A DNA stretch of 42,528 nucleotides from Spirochaetales bacterium (lineage in GTDB: Bacteria; Spirochaetota; Spirochaetia; UBA9216): NCBI GenBank assembly GCA_003245835.1, contig QKCC01000065.1:1-42528 (forward strand), given 5' to 3'. The notes beneath the pieces are model-generated. The model was not told the origin of the DNA and did not search any database. It worked only from the letters and a program-made list of their open reading frames with translations. A program made the position numbers and the translations under genes. Shown here piece after piece: positions 17,442-26,034 of this stretch (position 1 is its first letter; each line of letters begins with the position of its first letter).

Positions 17442-18857
17442 CTATCTCCCTGAATTCAGACGGCCGGAAATTCTTCTCCAAAGCCCTGACAGCCGCTTCC
17501 GCAGCATGAATGCGATAACCCCCGGCAAAACAACCGCTGAGGCTGCGATCATAAACGGGCTGCCGGTAAAAAATGCGGTACAGCTCAGAGCAATGCAGCC
17601 GATAGCTATAATAGCCGGAACCGCCTTTATTTTCAGTCCAATTTTTCTACCGAGGAAAAAACCCTTAATCGCCGCAGACAGCGCGAAGCCCGAACTTACT
17701 GCAGCGCTTGCCCCGTTCACTCCGAAACGCTGAACCATCGGGCCTATAAGCAGCAGGCAGAGCACCGCCCCTAGAACTGTCGACAGGATGACTATTTTGT
17801 TTTCGAAGATGTTCCCGTACATTGAAGCAAGAAACTGGTCAAACGAGCAGAACAGGACGCCTACCAGCGCCAGCGGGATGTAGAACATGGCGATCCGGTA
17901 CGCTGCACCTATGAGCAGCGGAAAGAGGAACCAGACAACGGGAAGCATGATGACAAAAAGCCCAGCGAGCACATTAATAAAGGTATCCGCTGCCCCGGAA
18001 AAGTAACGCTGCCGGTCGTTCCTTTCCCCATCCAGCGCATAGGCCGCCTCCTGCCAGGAAAGCAGAAAGTTTCTTGCTATCAGGGTGAAAATTGCGGCAA
18101 CACCCATAGCTGACGCGTACAGGCCGTTATCCGCCACAGAAAGGATCTTCGATATGGCGATCCTGCTGTACCGGTTAAGAATCCAATAGGCAGTTACGTT
18201 TATGCAGAAGGGCACTGCGTAGCTGAACATCCTCCGTGTAATACTGAAATCGAGCTTCTTCCGCCTGAAACGTCCCAGAAAGCGTACATCCCGCTCGAAA
18301 AAGGCGATCTGGACAAGGAACCCTCCGATTCCGGCAATGAACAGGGCATGTATTCCCATCCTGAAAACTACAAGAAAAAGGAGGGTAAGCAGCAGTGAGA
18401 CAACCGCGTACAGCATGCCTGAAACGGCAAAATGTACAGCCTTCCCCCTGCTGCGCGCCACTGATCCGTAAAAATCGACAGCCTTGTTAAGCAGACCGAA
18501 GACAAGAACAAACGGAAAAAATGGAAACGAGATTAAACTGTTCAGCAGAAACATCACTCCGATGTAGAGAATAGTTGATCCGGCCAGAATCGGGACACTG
18601 CTGCAGAGGACTGACTCTTCATCAGCCGTCGTGCCCTTTGCAGCTACAAGGAAACGCAGCACAACCTGATGAATATCGATGAAAACTACCGATATTGTGA
18701 GGTAAATATATGTCAGCGCAAGATCATAAGAACCGTATTCACCCGGTGACAGAAAAGCGGTATGAAGAGGGAGAAGAAAAAAAAGTATCACGCTGGAGAG
18801 AATATTTCCGGCAAGGTAAAATGCCGATCTCTTCCCAATGCTGTGTATATCACTCAT
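17442..18857 (-). CDS. Wzx-type polysaccharide/oligosaccharide flippase
   Basis: I use ATG 18857, giving 471 residues that begin MSDIHSIGKRSAFYLAGNIL; the longer track start (18938) would put coding sequence across the predicted promoter. The protein has about 12-14 hydrophobic helices and matches the polysaccharide-biosynthesis/MOP exporter pattern: an amphipathic N-terminus then SSVILFFLLPLHTAFLSPGEYG. Family role: moves undecaprenyl-linked glycan units, or comparable lipid-linked sugars, across the inner membrane. It is co-transcribed with the GT2 gene 4 bp downstream and sits within the glycan locus. Confidence 0.88.
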   Translation of the reverse strand: MSDIHSIGKRSAFYLAGNILSSVILFFLLPLHTAFLSPGEYGSYDLALTYIYLTISVVFIDIHQVVLRFLVAAKGTTADEESVLCSSVPILAGSTILYIGVMFLLNSLISFPFFPFVLVFGLLNKAVDFYGSVARSRGKAVHFAVSGMLYAVVSLLLTLLFLVVFRMGIHALFIAGIGGFLVQIAFFERDVRFLGRFRRKKLDFSITRRMFSYAVPFCINVTAYWILNRYSRIAISKILSVADNGLYASAMGVAAIFTLIARNFLLSWQEAAYALDGERNDRQRYFSGAADTFINVLAGLFVIMLPVVWFLFPLLIGAAYRIAMFYIPLALVGVLFCSFDQFLASMYGNIFENKIVILSTVLGAVLCLLLIGPMVQRFGVNGASAAVSSGFALSAAIKGFFLGRKIGLKIKAVPAIIAIGCIALSCTAFFTGSPFMIAASAVVLPGVIAFMLRKRLSGLWRRISGRLNSGR

Positions 18858-18882
18858 TCGGCGCCGGTTCCCAGATTTCTTT

Positions 18883-18911
18883 ATAATAAATAAAAAAGAG
18901 TCCCGGTACAA
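18883..18911 (-). promoter_or_regulatory. Promoter of the flippase-GT2 operon
   Basis: On the minus strand TTGTAC and TATTAT are 17 bp apart. Transcription would start near 18876, downstream of the long ORF start at 18938, which supports the shorter flippase start at 18857. Confidence 0.45.
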
Positions 18912-18970
18912 TAGAAAAGTGATCACCTTCATATACACACCGGCCGATAAATAGGGAACACGCGGAAAAT

Positions 18971-19780
18971 ATGGCTGAAACAGAACAGGAAATCGACCCC
19001 GCTCAAATACAGGGGCTAATAATTGATATATTTCTGGAAGTTAAGCGAATCTGTGAACTTCTGGGCCTTCGCTATTATCTCTGCTACGGGACACTCCTCG
19101 GAGCGGTAATGAAGCATGGTTTTATTTCCCCGGACAGCGACCTGGATATCATCCTTCCCCGGACGGATTACAGAGTCTTTGTTGACAGCTTTAACTCAGT
19201 CTGCGGCAGCCGGTTTCAGCTGCTTTCTCCTGAATATAACCCCGACTATTACTACTCCTTTGTGAAGGTTGTTGACCGAAGCACAGAAGTATCGGAACCC
19301 GGGCTGCCGCCAATTAAGGGTATGGGCGTATACATTGATATCTTTCCGCTGGACGGTATGCCCGGCGGCACCGTTCAATACAGGCTTCATTCCCTGCGGC
19401 TGCAGCTGCTTCATAACTTCCGTTATACAGCTCTTTTGCTGGCAGCAATCGGCAGCTTGCAGAATCCGGCATCCCGATTATTAGTCAGACTCAGCCGGAC
19501 GCTTGCTGTTCGGTTTGACGCTGTCTCACAGTCTTTCTCTGAAAAAACCTCGCCCTTTGCTGTCTGTGATGTCGGCGGCCGGATACCCTCCGGGGTTTTC
19601 AAAGGCAGTGTTCCGGTAATTTTTGAGGGACTTACCCTGCCCGCCCCGGACGGACATCATGAATACCTTACAAAGCTCTATGGGGATTACACGGCTGCGG
19701 CCTTTATGGAAAGTCGTGCTTCATGCCATGATTTTACCGCACGATGGCGGCAGGAGGAATGTACGGATGATCAGTCTTGA
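18971..19780 (+). CDS. LicD-family phosphotransferase
   Basis: A 269-residue cytoplasmic protein of the LicD nucleotidyltransferase-fold family. The key segment at about residues 38-66 reads LCYGTLLGAVMKHGFISPDS followed by DLDIILPR, matching the family pattern GTLLGxxRHxxFIPWDDDxD with SPDSDLD in place of PWDDDMD; the last aspartates presumably bind metal. Known members attach phosphocholine or other phospho-groups to surface glycans or glycolipids. It leads the LicD-FemAB-acyltransferase operon; the FemAB start overlaps its end by 14 bp. Acceptor and donor are unknown. Only a weak Shine-Dalgarno (CGGAA) precedes the ATG, and I see no clear plus-strand promoter in 18858-18970. Confidence 0.85.
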   Translation: MAETEQEIDPAQIQGLIIDIFLEVKRICELLGLRYYLCYGTLLGAVMKHGFISPDSDLDIILPRTDYRVFVDSFNSVCGSRFQLLSPEYNPDYYYSFVKVVDRSTEVSEPGLPPIKGMGVYIDIFPLDGMPGGTVQYRLHSLRLQLLHNFRYTALLLAAIGSLQNPASRLLVRLSRTLAVRFDAVSQSFSEKTSPFAVCDVGGRIPSGVFKGSVPVIFEGLTLPAPDGHHEYLTKLYGDYTAAAFMESRASCHDFTARWRQEECTDDQS

Positions 19781-20756
19781 ACCATATGATGATTCAGTCC
19801 GCGACGAATGGGACTATTTTGTCCGAAACCGGGCCCTGAATTCAGGATTCATGCAAAGCCGCAATTTTATAGATTACCATCCTGAGGGCAGGTTTACCGA
19901 CTGCTCCCTCATATTCCGGACCAGGAACAGCCGCATAACCGCGGTGATTCCGGCCTGTTCGGTAATTGACGAAGATCGCCGGACATTCTTTTCGCACCGG
20001 GGCTGCACCTATGGAGGTATTGCTGTCGAGAAAAGATATCACAGTACCGGAAGGCTCCAGGAAATTCTGGACAGCCTGAACGAATACCTGACAGCACAGG
20101 AGTTCCGCCGGGCTGTATTCAAATTGCCGGGAGGACTGTACACCGGTACCGGGAGCGAGCTCTCCGAATATATGTTCGGGCTGAACGGTTACTCGTCTTA
20201 TGCCGAACTTAATTCCTATATCGATTTTTCCCGCTACAATCCCGATATACTCTCGAATTTTTCTACTGCCAAACGGACACACGTCAGAAACGGGAAAAAG
20301 GCCGGATGGGAATTTCGCCTGGCCACAGAAGACGCCGATGTTGCAGATTTTTACCGGCTTCTCACAGAAAATCTGAAAAAGTACCAAACCGTTCCGATAC
20401 ATTCACTTGCGGAACTCCTGAACTTTAAAAACTCCCGGCTCACAGATATTGTACGCTTCTACGGCGTATTCATCAAAGAAAGGATGCTTGCGGGTGGGAT
20501 GGTCTACGATTACCCGGAAGCCGGCACAGTATACACAACATACCTTTCAGCCGATCCGGAGTACCTGAACCCGAGCCCGGCCACATTCCTTTATTATGGA
20601 ATAATCGCCGATACAATGACCCGCGGCAGACGTTATCTGTCGTTCGGAATTTCGACCGAAGAACACGGGAGCCGGCTCAACCGGGGCCTTATTCACAGCA
20701 AGGAATCATTCGGCAGCCTGTATTCCATCCACAGGACTGTATATAAAAATCTATAG
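19767..20756 (+). CDS. FemAB/GNAT-like acyl- or aminoacyltransferase
   Basis: ATG 19767 behind AGGAGG is clearly the start; the track start at 19623 lies inside LicD. The 329-residue product has the two-GNAT layout of FemAB-like proteins. Supporting segments are FFSHRGCTYGGIAV, FSTAKRTHVRNGKKAGWEFR, VADFYRLLTENLKKY, and FGISTEEHGSRLNRGLIHSK near the end. Family members transfer amino acids or acyl groups to peptidoglycan precursors or glycans, and many sit in exopolysaccharide loci, as here. It overlaps LicD by 14 bp and is 9 bp before the acyltransferase, so all three are co-translated. Confidence 0.8.
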   Translation: MISLEPYDDSVRDEWDYFVRNRALNSGFMQSRNFIDYHPEGRFTDCSLIFRTRNSRITAVIPACSVIDEDRRTFFSHRGCTYGGIAVEKRYHSTGRLQEILDSLNEYLTAQEFRRAVFKLPGGLYTGTGSELSEYMFGLNGYSSYAELNSYIDFSRYNPDILSNFSTAKRTHVRNGKKAGWEFRLATEDADVADFYRLLTENLKKYQTVPIHSLAELLNFKNSRLTDIVRFYGVFIKERMLAGGMVYDYPEAGTVYTTYLSADPEYLNPSPATFLYYGIIADTMTRGRRYLSFGISTEEHGSRLNRGLIHSKESFGSLYSIHRTVYKNL

Positions 20757-20765
20757 GAGGCCGCC

Positions 20766-21302
20766 ATGAAAGGAAAATTGCTAACTTTTCTGGACAGGAA
20801 ACTGTATGAATTCCTGGAAAAGCATGTAGATGTAATGCCGCTCAGGTTTACCAAAATGATCGCATTCTACTACTGTGATGCAAGAACCCGAAAGCTGTAC
20901 TTTCGGAAACTGGGGATAACAATGGGAGAAAATACATACGCAAACCTCGGCCTGAAGGTGGTGCGCAATGACGGGGATTTCAGCGTCACAGTCGGCAGCA
21001 ACGTTTCCATTGCTCCTAATGTGGTATTCGTCTGTGAATCTACCGCCAATAACGGCCGTGAGATAAATACTCTTCCCTATGTGCGCGATGTAATGACAGG
21101 CGGCGGAAATATAACCGTCGGGGATGAGGTCTGGATCGGAGCAAACGTTACGGTGCTGCAGGGTGTCACAATCGGAAAGTGCTCGATGATCGGCGCAGGC
21201 AGTGTAGTCATTCATGACGTCGAACCCTTTTCCCTTTACGTGGGTGTTCCCGCGCGCAAGATCCGTGACCTGCGAACAGGAGAACGTGTCACCACCGGGT
21301 AA
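20766..21302 (+). CDS. Left-handed beta-helix (hexapeptide) O- or N-acyltransferase
   Basis: A 178-residue hexapeptide-repeat protein. Repeats are visible in VTVGSNVSIAPNVVFV, ITVGDEVWIGANVTVLQGVT and IGKCSMIGAGSVVIHDVEPF, followed by the common exit VGVPARKIRDL. It resembles maltose/galactoside O-acetyltransferases and WbbJ-type sugar acetyltransferases that use acetyl-CoA as trimers. AGGAGG precedes the ATG. Third gene of the LicD operon. With the Gfo/Idh and DegT genes nearby it could acetylate an amino sugar, but that role usually falls to a different subgroup, so the substrate is open. Confidence 0.9.
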   Translation: MKGKLLTFLDRKLYEFLEKHVDVMPLRFTKMIAFYYCDARTRKLYFRKLGITMGENTYANLGLKVVRNDGDFSVTVGSNVSIAPNVVFVCESTANNGREINTLPYVRDVMTGGGNITVGDEVWIGANVTVLQGVTIGKCSMIGAGSVVIHDVEPFSLYVGVPARKIRDLRTGERVTTG

Positions 21303-21318
21303 ATCAGCCTGCCTGAAC

Positions 21319-22470
21319 TCAGCTGCTTTCTGAGATTAAACTGATAACGCGCCTGGCAAACGCTTCAGCACCGAACTCCATATCAAGCTCATCGAAGCCC
21401 TTTTCAGCCCGGTTCAGGACCGAAGGATCGTTCAGGCAGAACCTGATAACAGCTGTCTGCTGTTCAGTTTCCGGAGCGAACCAGCCGATTCCATGGGACT
21501 CAAGCAGCGCTGCAGTGGTCTCCACGTTGAAGTAATCAGTGGTAATCATAAATGGCCGGCGGGCATAAATTGCCTCGGCAACGGTATTCGCTCCGGCTTT
21601 TCCGGCTGCAATATCGCAGGCGTACAGGTACACATCCATCTCTGAAACAAAGCCGGGGCTGAACAGTACAAGCGAAGGATATTCACGTTTCAGTGCATCG
21701 CAGGTTAGGTCCAGGCTGGTGGTACGCCCGCCGACAAGGACAACCTGAACGGGGAGTTCCAACGCGGCAATCCCGCGGATGAGGCTTATCGAGCCGATCC
21801 CTTCACCGCCCAGGTTGAGCATTACGGTAAACCGGTCCTGCAGTCCCAGCCGTTCCCGCGCTTCCTGCTTTGTCAGCCTCGAACCTGAGAAAATCGGGCG
21901 GATCGGAAACGGGCAGACTGAGACAGTCTCAGCCGGCTGCCCCTTATCAATGATCATTGCAGCACTCGACTTTACAGGTGTAAGAAACCACCGGTATCTG
22001 GAACAGGCGTGAATAGACAGAACACTGAAGACATCTGAGTTGTAGTAAAAAAACGGTGTTTCAATTCCTGTTACGGCAATTATCCGAGATATGACGCGGG
22101 CCGCGATAAAATTGGTAGCGACGATGATATCCGGGCTGAACCCGGTATGCCAGCGGAGGAACCTTCGGCGGTAAAACCCGCCGATAAAATCGAGAAAGCG
22201 TTCTTCCCTCTTCCGCTTTTCTACACCTGCCGTGTACCTCCGTTCGAGTTTAGGCAGCCTGAGAAAGAACCGCCACGAGGTCCTGCAGAACCATTGCCAC
22301 ATACCTGCTTTAACAACATGGAAAAAATTCAGGGCTTCGGCATGGCATCCGAGTGCAGTAAACCCTTCGGCTATAGCCGAAGCCGGCACGGCGTGGCCCA
22401 TCCCGGCTGTAATGTAAAAAACAGCCGTTCGTTTACCGGCAGAAAAATTCTCTGACTGATTCGCAGACAT
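21319..22470 (-). CDS. MGDG-synthase/MurG-like glycosyltransferase (GT28-type)
   Basis: A GT-B enzyme, 383 residues from ATG 22470, with an alternative ATG at 22500. The N-terminal domain starts AVFYITAGMGHAVPASAIAE, where the GMGH glycines and His correspond to the GxGH region of diacylglycerol glycosyltransferases. The C-terminal domain has VMLNLGGEGIGSISLI and DIAAGKAGANTVAEAI, the UDP-sugar pocket. Family role: adds glucose or galactose to diacylglycerol, or GlcNAc in MurG, at the inner membrane. A glycolipid role suits spirochaetes, whose membranes often contain glycosyl-diacylglycerols. It overlaps the DegT gene end by 38 bp and is last in a three-gene operon. It is convergent with the acyltransferase gene, 16 bp apart. 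Confidence 0.85.
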   Translation of the reverse strand: MSANQSENFSAGKRTAVFYITAGMGHAVPASAIAEGFTALGCHAEALNFFHVVKAGMWQWFCRTSWRFFLRLPKLERRYTAGVEKRKREERFLDFIGGFYRRRFLRWHTGFSPDIIVATNFIAARVISRIIAVTGIETPFFYYNSDVFSVLSIHACSRYRWFLTPVKSSAAMIIDKGQPAETVSVCPFPIRPIFSGSRLTKQEARERLGLQDRFTVMLNLGGEGIGSISLIRGIAALELPVQVVLVGGRTTSLDLTCDALKREYPSLVLFSPGFVSEMDVYLYACDIAAGKAGANTVAEAIYARRPFMITTDYFNVETTAALLESHGIGWFAPETEQQTAVIRFCLNDPSVLNRAEKGFDELDMEFGAEAFARRVISLISESS

Positions 22471-23536
22471 AGACAGCCTGGTCCCCGGTAATTTGTTCAT
22501 TCATAGGCAGCGAGAGAAGCTCTTCCGCCCAGGTTTCACAGGTTAAAAGGCTGCCCGGCAGATAGCCCAGATGCTCGTATGCCTTCTGCCGGTGGCAGGG
22601 AACCGGATAGTGGATACCGGTCGATATTTTCTTTCCGGCGAGAAAATCTCGCAGGGCGTCTCGTTGGGGGGTGCGAATCGGAAACAGGTGAAAAACCGGC
22701 TTTGCGTTCCCGCTGATTACGGGAAGCGAGAGCCCGGGAAGCCCCGACAGCTGTTCGAAATAGACGGCGGCGATCTTTCTTCTTCTGTCGGTCCACTCCG
22801 CCAGATGCCGAAGTTTTACTGAAAGAACGGCAGCCTGCAGCCCGTCCATACGGTAGTTGAATCCGATCATTTCATGCCTGTATTTTTCGGTCGAACCGTG
22901 GTCCCTTAAAGCACGCATTTTTTCATACAAATCCGAATCGCCGGTTATTACCGCTCCGCCTTCTCCGCAGCAGCCCAGATTCTTGCTCGGATAGAAGCTG
23001 AAACATCCCGCAATGCCTGATGTGCCGATTTTTTTTCCGCGGAAAGAAGCGCCATGCGCCTGGGCGCAGTCCTCGACTACCTTCAGTCCGTAACGGGAGG
23101 CAATAGTCATCAGCGGGCCCATGTCGACAGGGGTTCCGTAAAGATGAACTGGAATCAGCGCCCTGGTGCGGGGAGTAACTGCAGCTTCGATCTGATCGGC
23201 ATCGATTGAGTAGGCAGCATCACAGTCTACAAAAACCGGGGTTGCCCCGCAGAGACTTACCGATTCGGGTGTTGCAAAAAAGGTATTCGCAGGAACAATG
23301 ACTTCGTCACCGGGGCCTATACCGAGTGCTGTCAGGGTGATGTGAAGGGCCGAGGTGCCTGAATTAACAGCAACGCAGAAGCGGCTGCCGCATTCCCGCG
23401 CGAATTCGGCTTCAAAGGCTGATACGAACGGTCCGCCGGAAAAAGCGGCGCTTCTGAAAACATCACCGACGGCTGCGCTGATCTCCTCTTCAATCTCGCT
23501 GTGCTGAGACTTCAGGTCAATGAAATCAACCTGCAT
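22433..23536 (-). CDS. DegT/DnrJ/EryC1/StrS sugar aminotransferase
   Basis: ATG 23536 after GGAGCAGG gives 367 residues beginning MQVDFIDLKSQHSEIEEEI; the track start is 28 residues further upstream inside the Gfo gene. The fold-type I PLP enzyme is clear: NSGTSALHITLTALGIGPGD, EVIVPANTFFATPESV, VVEDCAQAHGA and the PLP-lysine region CFSFYPSKNLGCCGEGGAVI. Role: amination of a keto-sugar nucleotide using glutamate. It overlaps the Gfo/Idh gene by 11 bp, so the dehydrogenase-like and aminotransferase steps are probably coupled, as in routes to 3-amino sugars of the WbpB/WbpE type (inference). Confidence 0.95.
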   Translation of the reverse strand: MQVDFIDLKSQHSEIEEEISAAVGDVFRSAAFSGGPFVSAFEAEFARECGSRFCVAVNSGTSALHITLTALGIGPGDEVIVPANTFFATPESVSLCGATPVFVDCDAAYSIDADQIEAAVTPRTRALIPVHLYGTPVDMGPLMTIASRYGLKVVEDCAQAHGASFRGKKIGTSGIAGCFSFYPSKNLGCCGEGGAVITGDSDLYEKMRALRDHGSTEKYRHEMIGFNYRMDGLQAAVLSVKLRHLAEWTDRRRKIAAVYFEQLSGLPGLSLPVISGNAKPVFHLFPIRTPQRDALRDFLAGKKISTGIHYPVPCHRQKAYEHLGYLPGSLLTCETWAEELLSLPMNEQITGDQAVYVCESVREFFCR

Positions 23537-24557
23537 AGCGCTGACCTGCTCCGCCTGCAAAGACCGGACTGCCGGCGCCTTTTGACAGCGAGAGATTTGC
23601 CTCTTCCAGTATCCGTACAACTTCGAGTCCTTCCTCAGCAGTATTTACGGCAGGAGGTATATTGATGCTGATGCATTCAACAAAATACTCCAGCTCGGAG
23701 TGCAGAGCCTCTTTATTTACAACTTTGGGCGAGTAAATATCTCCGCTTCTGTAGGAAATCAGCAGCTGATGGATCTCTTCATCGGCGGTTGTCTGAATCC
23801 CTTTGTCATATACCTTTACCGGTTCCTCCGGATTCAGGTCGTTCCATACGAGCATCCGCTTCGTTCCGGCTATCATCACATGGCGGATCTTCACCGGGCT
23901 AAGCCAGCTCATATTGAAATGCGCGATTAGGCTGTCAAATTTTAGAGTCAGGTAGGCGACGCTTTCCATTCCGCTGCTTATGCAGTCAAATCCTTCCGCC
24001 CGAACACAAAGGGGCTTTTTCTGTACAAGGTGATTCAGAATAGAAAGGTCATGGGGCGCCAGATCATAGATTACATTTACATCATGCTGAAACAGGCCCA
24101 GATTTACCCGGTAGGAATCGAAGTAGATTATCTCACCAAGCTCACCCGAATCCACAAGCTCTTTAATCTTCTGTACCGCGCCGGTAAAGAGGAAGGTATG
24201 ATCAACCATTATGAAGCGGTCCTGTTTTCGTGCCTCCCGTATCAGTTCCTCCGCCTGCCGGACAGAAACCGTCATTGGTTTTTCGACAAAAACATGCTTT
24301 CCGGCTTTCAGCGCCTTCATGGCGAGTTCATAATGGGTTGAAACTGGCGTTACTACAGCTATGATGTCAATATCTTTTCTGCGGAAAGCCGCGCCAACGT
24401 CCGATGAGGTTTCGATGCCGATCTGATCCGCACGGGCATTTAACAGCGCTTTATCCGAGGTATCATAGATTACGATATTTTTAAGACCGAGAATATTGAC
24501 GAGATTTCGGGTAATATTCTTTCCCCAGTAGCCGTATCCGATTATTGCGGCACGCAT
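23526..24557 (-). CDS. Gfo/Idh/MocA-family sugar oxidoreductase
   Basis: ATG 24557 has the strong site GGAGGTGG; the track start at 24629 adds 24 residues. The 343-residue protein starts with the Rossmann loop AAIIGYGYWGKNITRNLVNI and contains the family signature HVFVEKPMTVSVRQAEELI. FIMVDHTFLFTGAVQKIKEL follows, as in WlbA/WbpB-like dehydrogenases of UDP-sugar acids. Role: NAD-dependent oxidation at a sugar carbon, here likely supplying the keto group for the downstream DegT aminotransferase. It is the first gene of a three-gene minus-strand operon with an identifiable promoter. Confidence 0.93.
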   Translation of the reverse strand: MRAAIIGYGYWGKNITRNLVNILGLKNIVIYDTSDKALLNARADQIGIETSSDVGAAFRRKDIDIIAVVTPVSTHYELAMKALKAGKHVFVEKPMTVSVRQAEELIREARKQDRFIMVDHTFLFTGAVQKIKELVDSGELGEIIYFDSYRVNLGLFQHDVNVIYDLAPHDLSILNHLVQKKPLCVRAEGFDCISSGMESVAYLTLKFDSLIAHFNMSWLSPVKIRHVMIAGTKRMLVWNDLNPEEPVKVYDKGIQTTADEEIHQLLISYRSGDIYSPKVVNKEALHSELEYFVECISINIPPAVNTAEEGLEVVRILEEANLSLSKGAGSPVFAGGAGQRYAG

Positions 24558-24640
24558 TCCTAACCACCTCCAGAGAATCACAATCACCGGCAACGGGCGT
24601 AGAAGAAACCCGTATAGCGAGCCGCTCAAACCAGAATTAG

Positions 24641-24669
24641 ATTATATGAAAAAAATATTCACCGCGCAA
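24641..24669 (-). promoter_or_regulatory. Promoter of the Gfo/Idh-DegT-GT28 operon
   Basis: On the minus strand TTGCGC and a perfect TATAAT are separated by 17 bp of AT-rich sequence. The predicted start near 24634 gives a leader of about 77 bases. Confidence 0.65.
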
Positions 24670-24760
24670 TATTATTAAATCATTTTAAATTCCATTAATT
24701 AACCAAAAAATTGCGTCCGACAAGGCGCCGCCATGACGTGTCAAACCGGTAAAATTGTAT

Positions 24761-24788
24761 TTGAATTCCGCCGCATAGCATTTATAAT
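24761..24788 (+). promoter_or_regulatory. Promoter of the GT4 gene, implying a leaderless mRNA
   Basis: TTGAAT and TATAAT are 16 bp apart. The TATAAT ends 7 bases before ATG 24796, so transcription would begin at or next to the A of that ATG. The promoter lies inside the longer ORF that starts at 24733. Confidence 0.5.
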
Positions 24789-24795
24789 ATCCCGC

Positions 24796-26034
24796 ATGCA
24801 GGACAGTCGAACCGGTCATGTGTATGCCCAATTCAGTATTGCCTATCCTCCCATAATGGATGGTGTAGCCGCGGTAGTTCAGAATTATGCCCGCCGGCTC
24901 AACTGCCCGCAAAGTGCCTGCATAACCATTGCGCCAAAGGCCGGCAGCTGGCAGAAAATAGACGCAGTCGAAGGAATTCCGTATGTGCTGCGATGTCCAT
25001 CAATCACTCGGCTAAGGGCTAAACCGTATGTCATACCGGTATTAACGCCTCTCTTTCTTTTCAGGCTGAAGAATGTCCGTTTCGATCTTGTCCACATCCA
25101 CTATCCGGTTCTGATGGGCAGTACAGCTGTCCGCATAGCCAGAAAACGGGGAATCCCCGTTGTTATTACCTTCCACACCCGCTACAGGGAACAGATAGAA
25201 CGGTCTGTCAGACCGCGGTTTCTGTCGAACTGGCTCTCTTGGTATGTAACCCGTTTCTATGATAAAGCTGATGAGGTCTGGGTTCCCACCCTAGGCGCGG
25301 AGCGGATACTCCGATCATACGGCTACCGGAAAGATAATATTAGGGTAATGGGACTCGGGACAGAGTTCACGGTACCAGGCGCAGAAGAATACAAATTGTA
25401 CCGATCGGAGGGTCTTCGGGAACTTTTCCAGGAACCGGACTGTGACTTGCAGCGAAATAAAAAGCCCCCCGTACTTATCTATGTCGGCAACCTGATAGAA
25501 ACCAAAAACCTGGGTATAATACTCGGCAGCCTCAGGGTACTCTTTGAAGCTGGAGAAGATTTCCGTATGGTTTTCGTCGGCGACGGCTATTACCGGCCCG
25601 TTATGGAGCGGTTCGCTGAGGACAGCGGTTTTGCTGATAAAGTCATTTTCACGGGTTCGGTAAGCGACCGTGAACGGATCAAGACTCTGCTTGCAGTTTC
25701 GGATCTCTTTCTGTTTCCGTCTGTAGCCGACACCGCCGGGATCGTACGTATCGAAGCAGCGGCGTTCTCAGTTCCGCTGGTAGTCGTAAATGAAGAGTGT
25801 TCAGCTTCCGGGATAGTCGACGGGGTAAACGGTTTTCTGTCTGAAAATTCTATCTCCGACTACACACAGACAATCCTCCGGGCTCTCTCTGATCCGGAAA
25901 AATTGAAAGCGGCAGGTATAGAAGCGCAGCGGACGCTTTACCGCGGCTGGGACGCTCTGATCTCAGAAGTTCGGGATCGCTATGAAGAGATCATCGCGGA
26001 GTATTCCCGGGAATCCTGCGGAAAAAAACGCTGA
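24796..26034 (+). CDS. Family 4 glycosyltransferase (1,2-diacylglycerol/mannosyl-type)
   Basis: I place the start at ATG 24796 (412 residues) because a promoter ends just before it and the GT4 fold starts soon after: HVYAQFSIAYPPIMDGVAAV. ATG 24733 is possible. Conserved features are VVITFHTRYREQIERSV, the GT4 signature DLFLFPSVADTAGIVRIEAA with the EX7E-type glutamates, and VVVNEECSASGIVDGVNGF. The pattern resembles GT4 enzymes that glycosylate diacylglycerol or phosphatidylinositol in the inner leaflet. It is divergent from the Gfo operon. Its 3' end overlaps the convergent MMPL gene by 44 bp. Acceptor unknown. Confidence 0.9.
   Translation: MQDSRTGHVYAQFSIAYPPIMDGVAAVVQNYARRLNCPQSACITIAPKAGSWQKIDAVEGIPYVLRCPSITRLRAKPYVIPVLTPLFLFRLKNVRFDLVHIHYPVLMGSTAVRIARKRGIPVVITFHTRYREQIERSVRPRFLSNWLSWYVTRFYDKADEVWVPTLGAERILRSYGYRKDNIRVMGLGTEFTVPGAEEYKLYRSEGLRELFQEPDCDLQRNKKPPVLIYVGNLIETKNLGIILGSLRVLFEAGEDFRMVFVGDGYYRPVMERFAEDSGFADKVIFTGSVSDRERIKTLLAVSDLFLFPSVADTAGIVRIEAAAFSVPLVVVNEECSASGIVDGVNGFLSENSISDYTQTILRALSDPEKLKAAGIEAQRTLYRGWDALISEVRDRYEEIIAEYSRESCGKKR

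Noticed and set aside
21319-22470. MurG as the identity of the GT28-like gene
   Set aside because: The gene sits outside a division/cell-wall cluster and its N-terminal GMGH segment and context fit diacylglycerol glycosyltransferases better.
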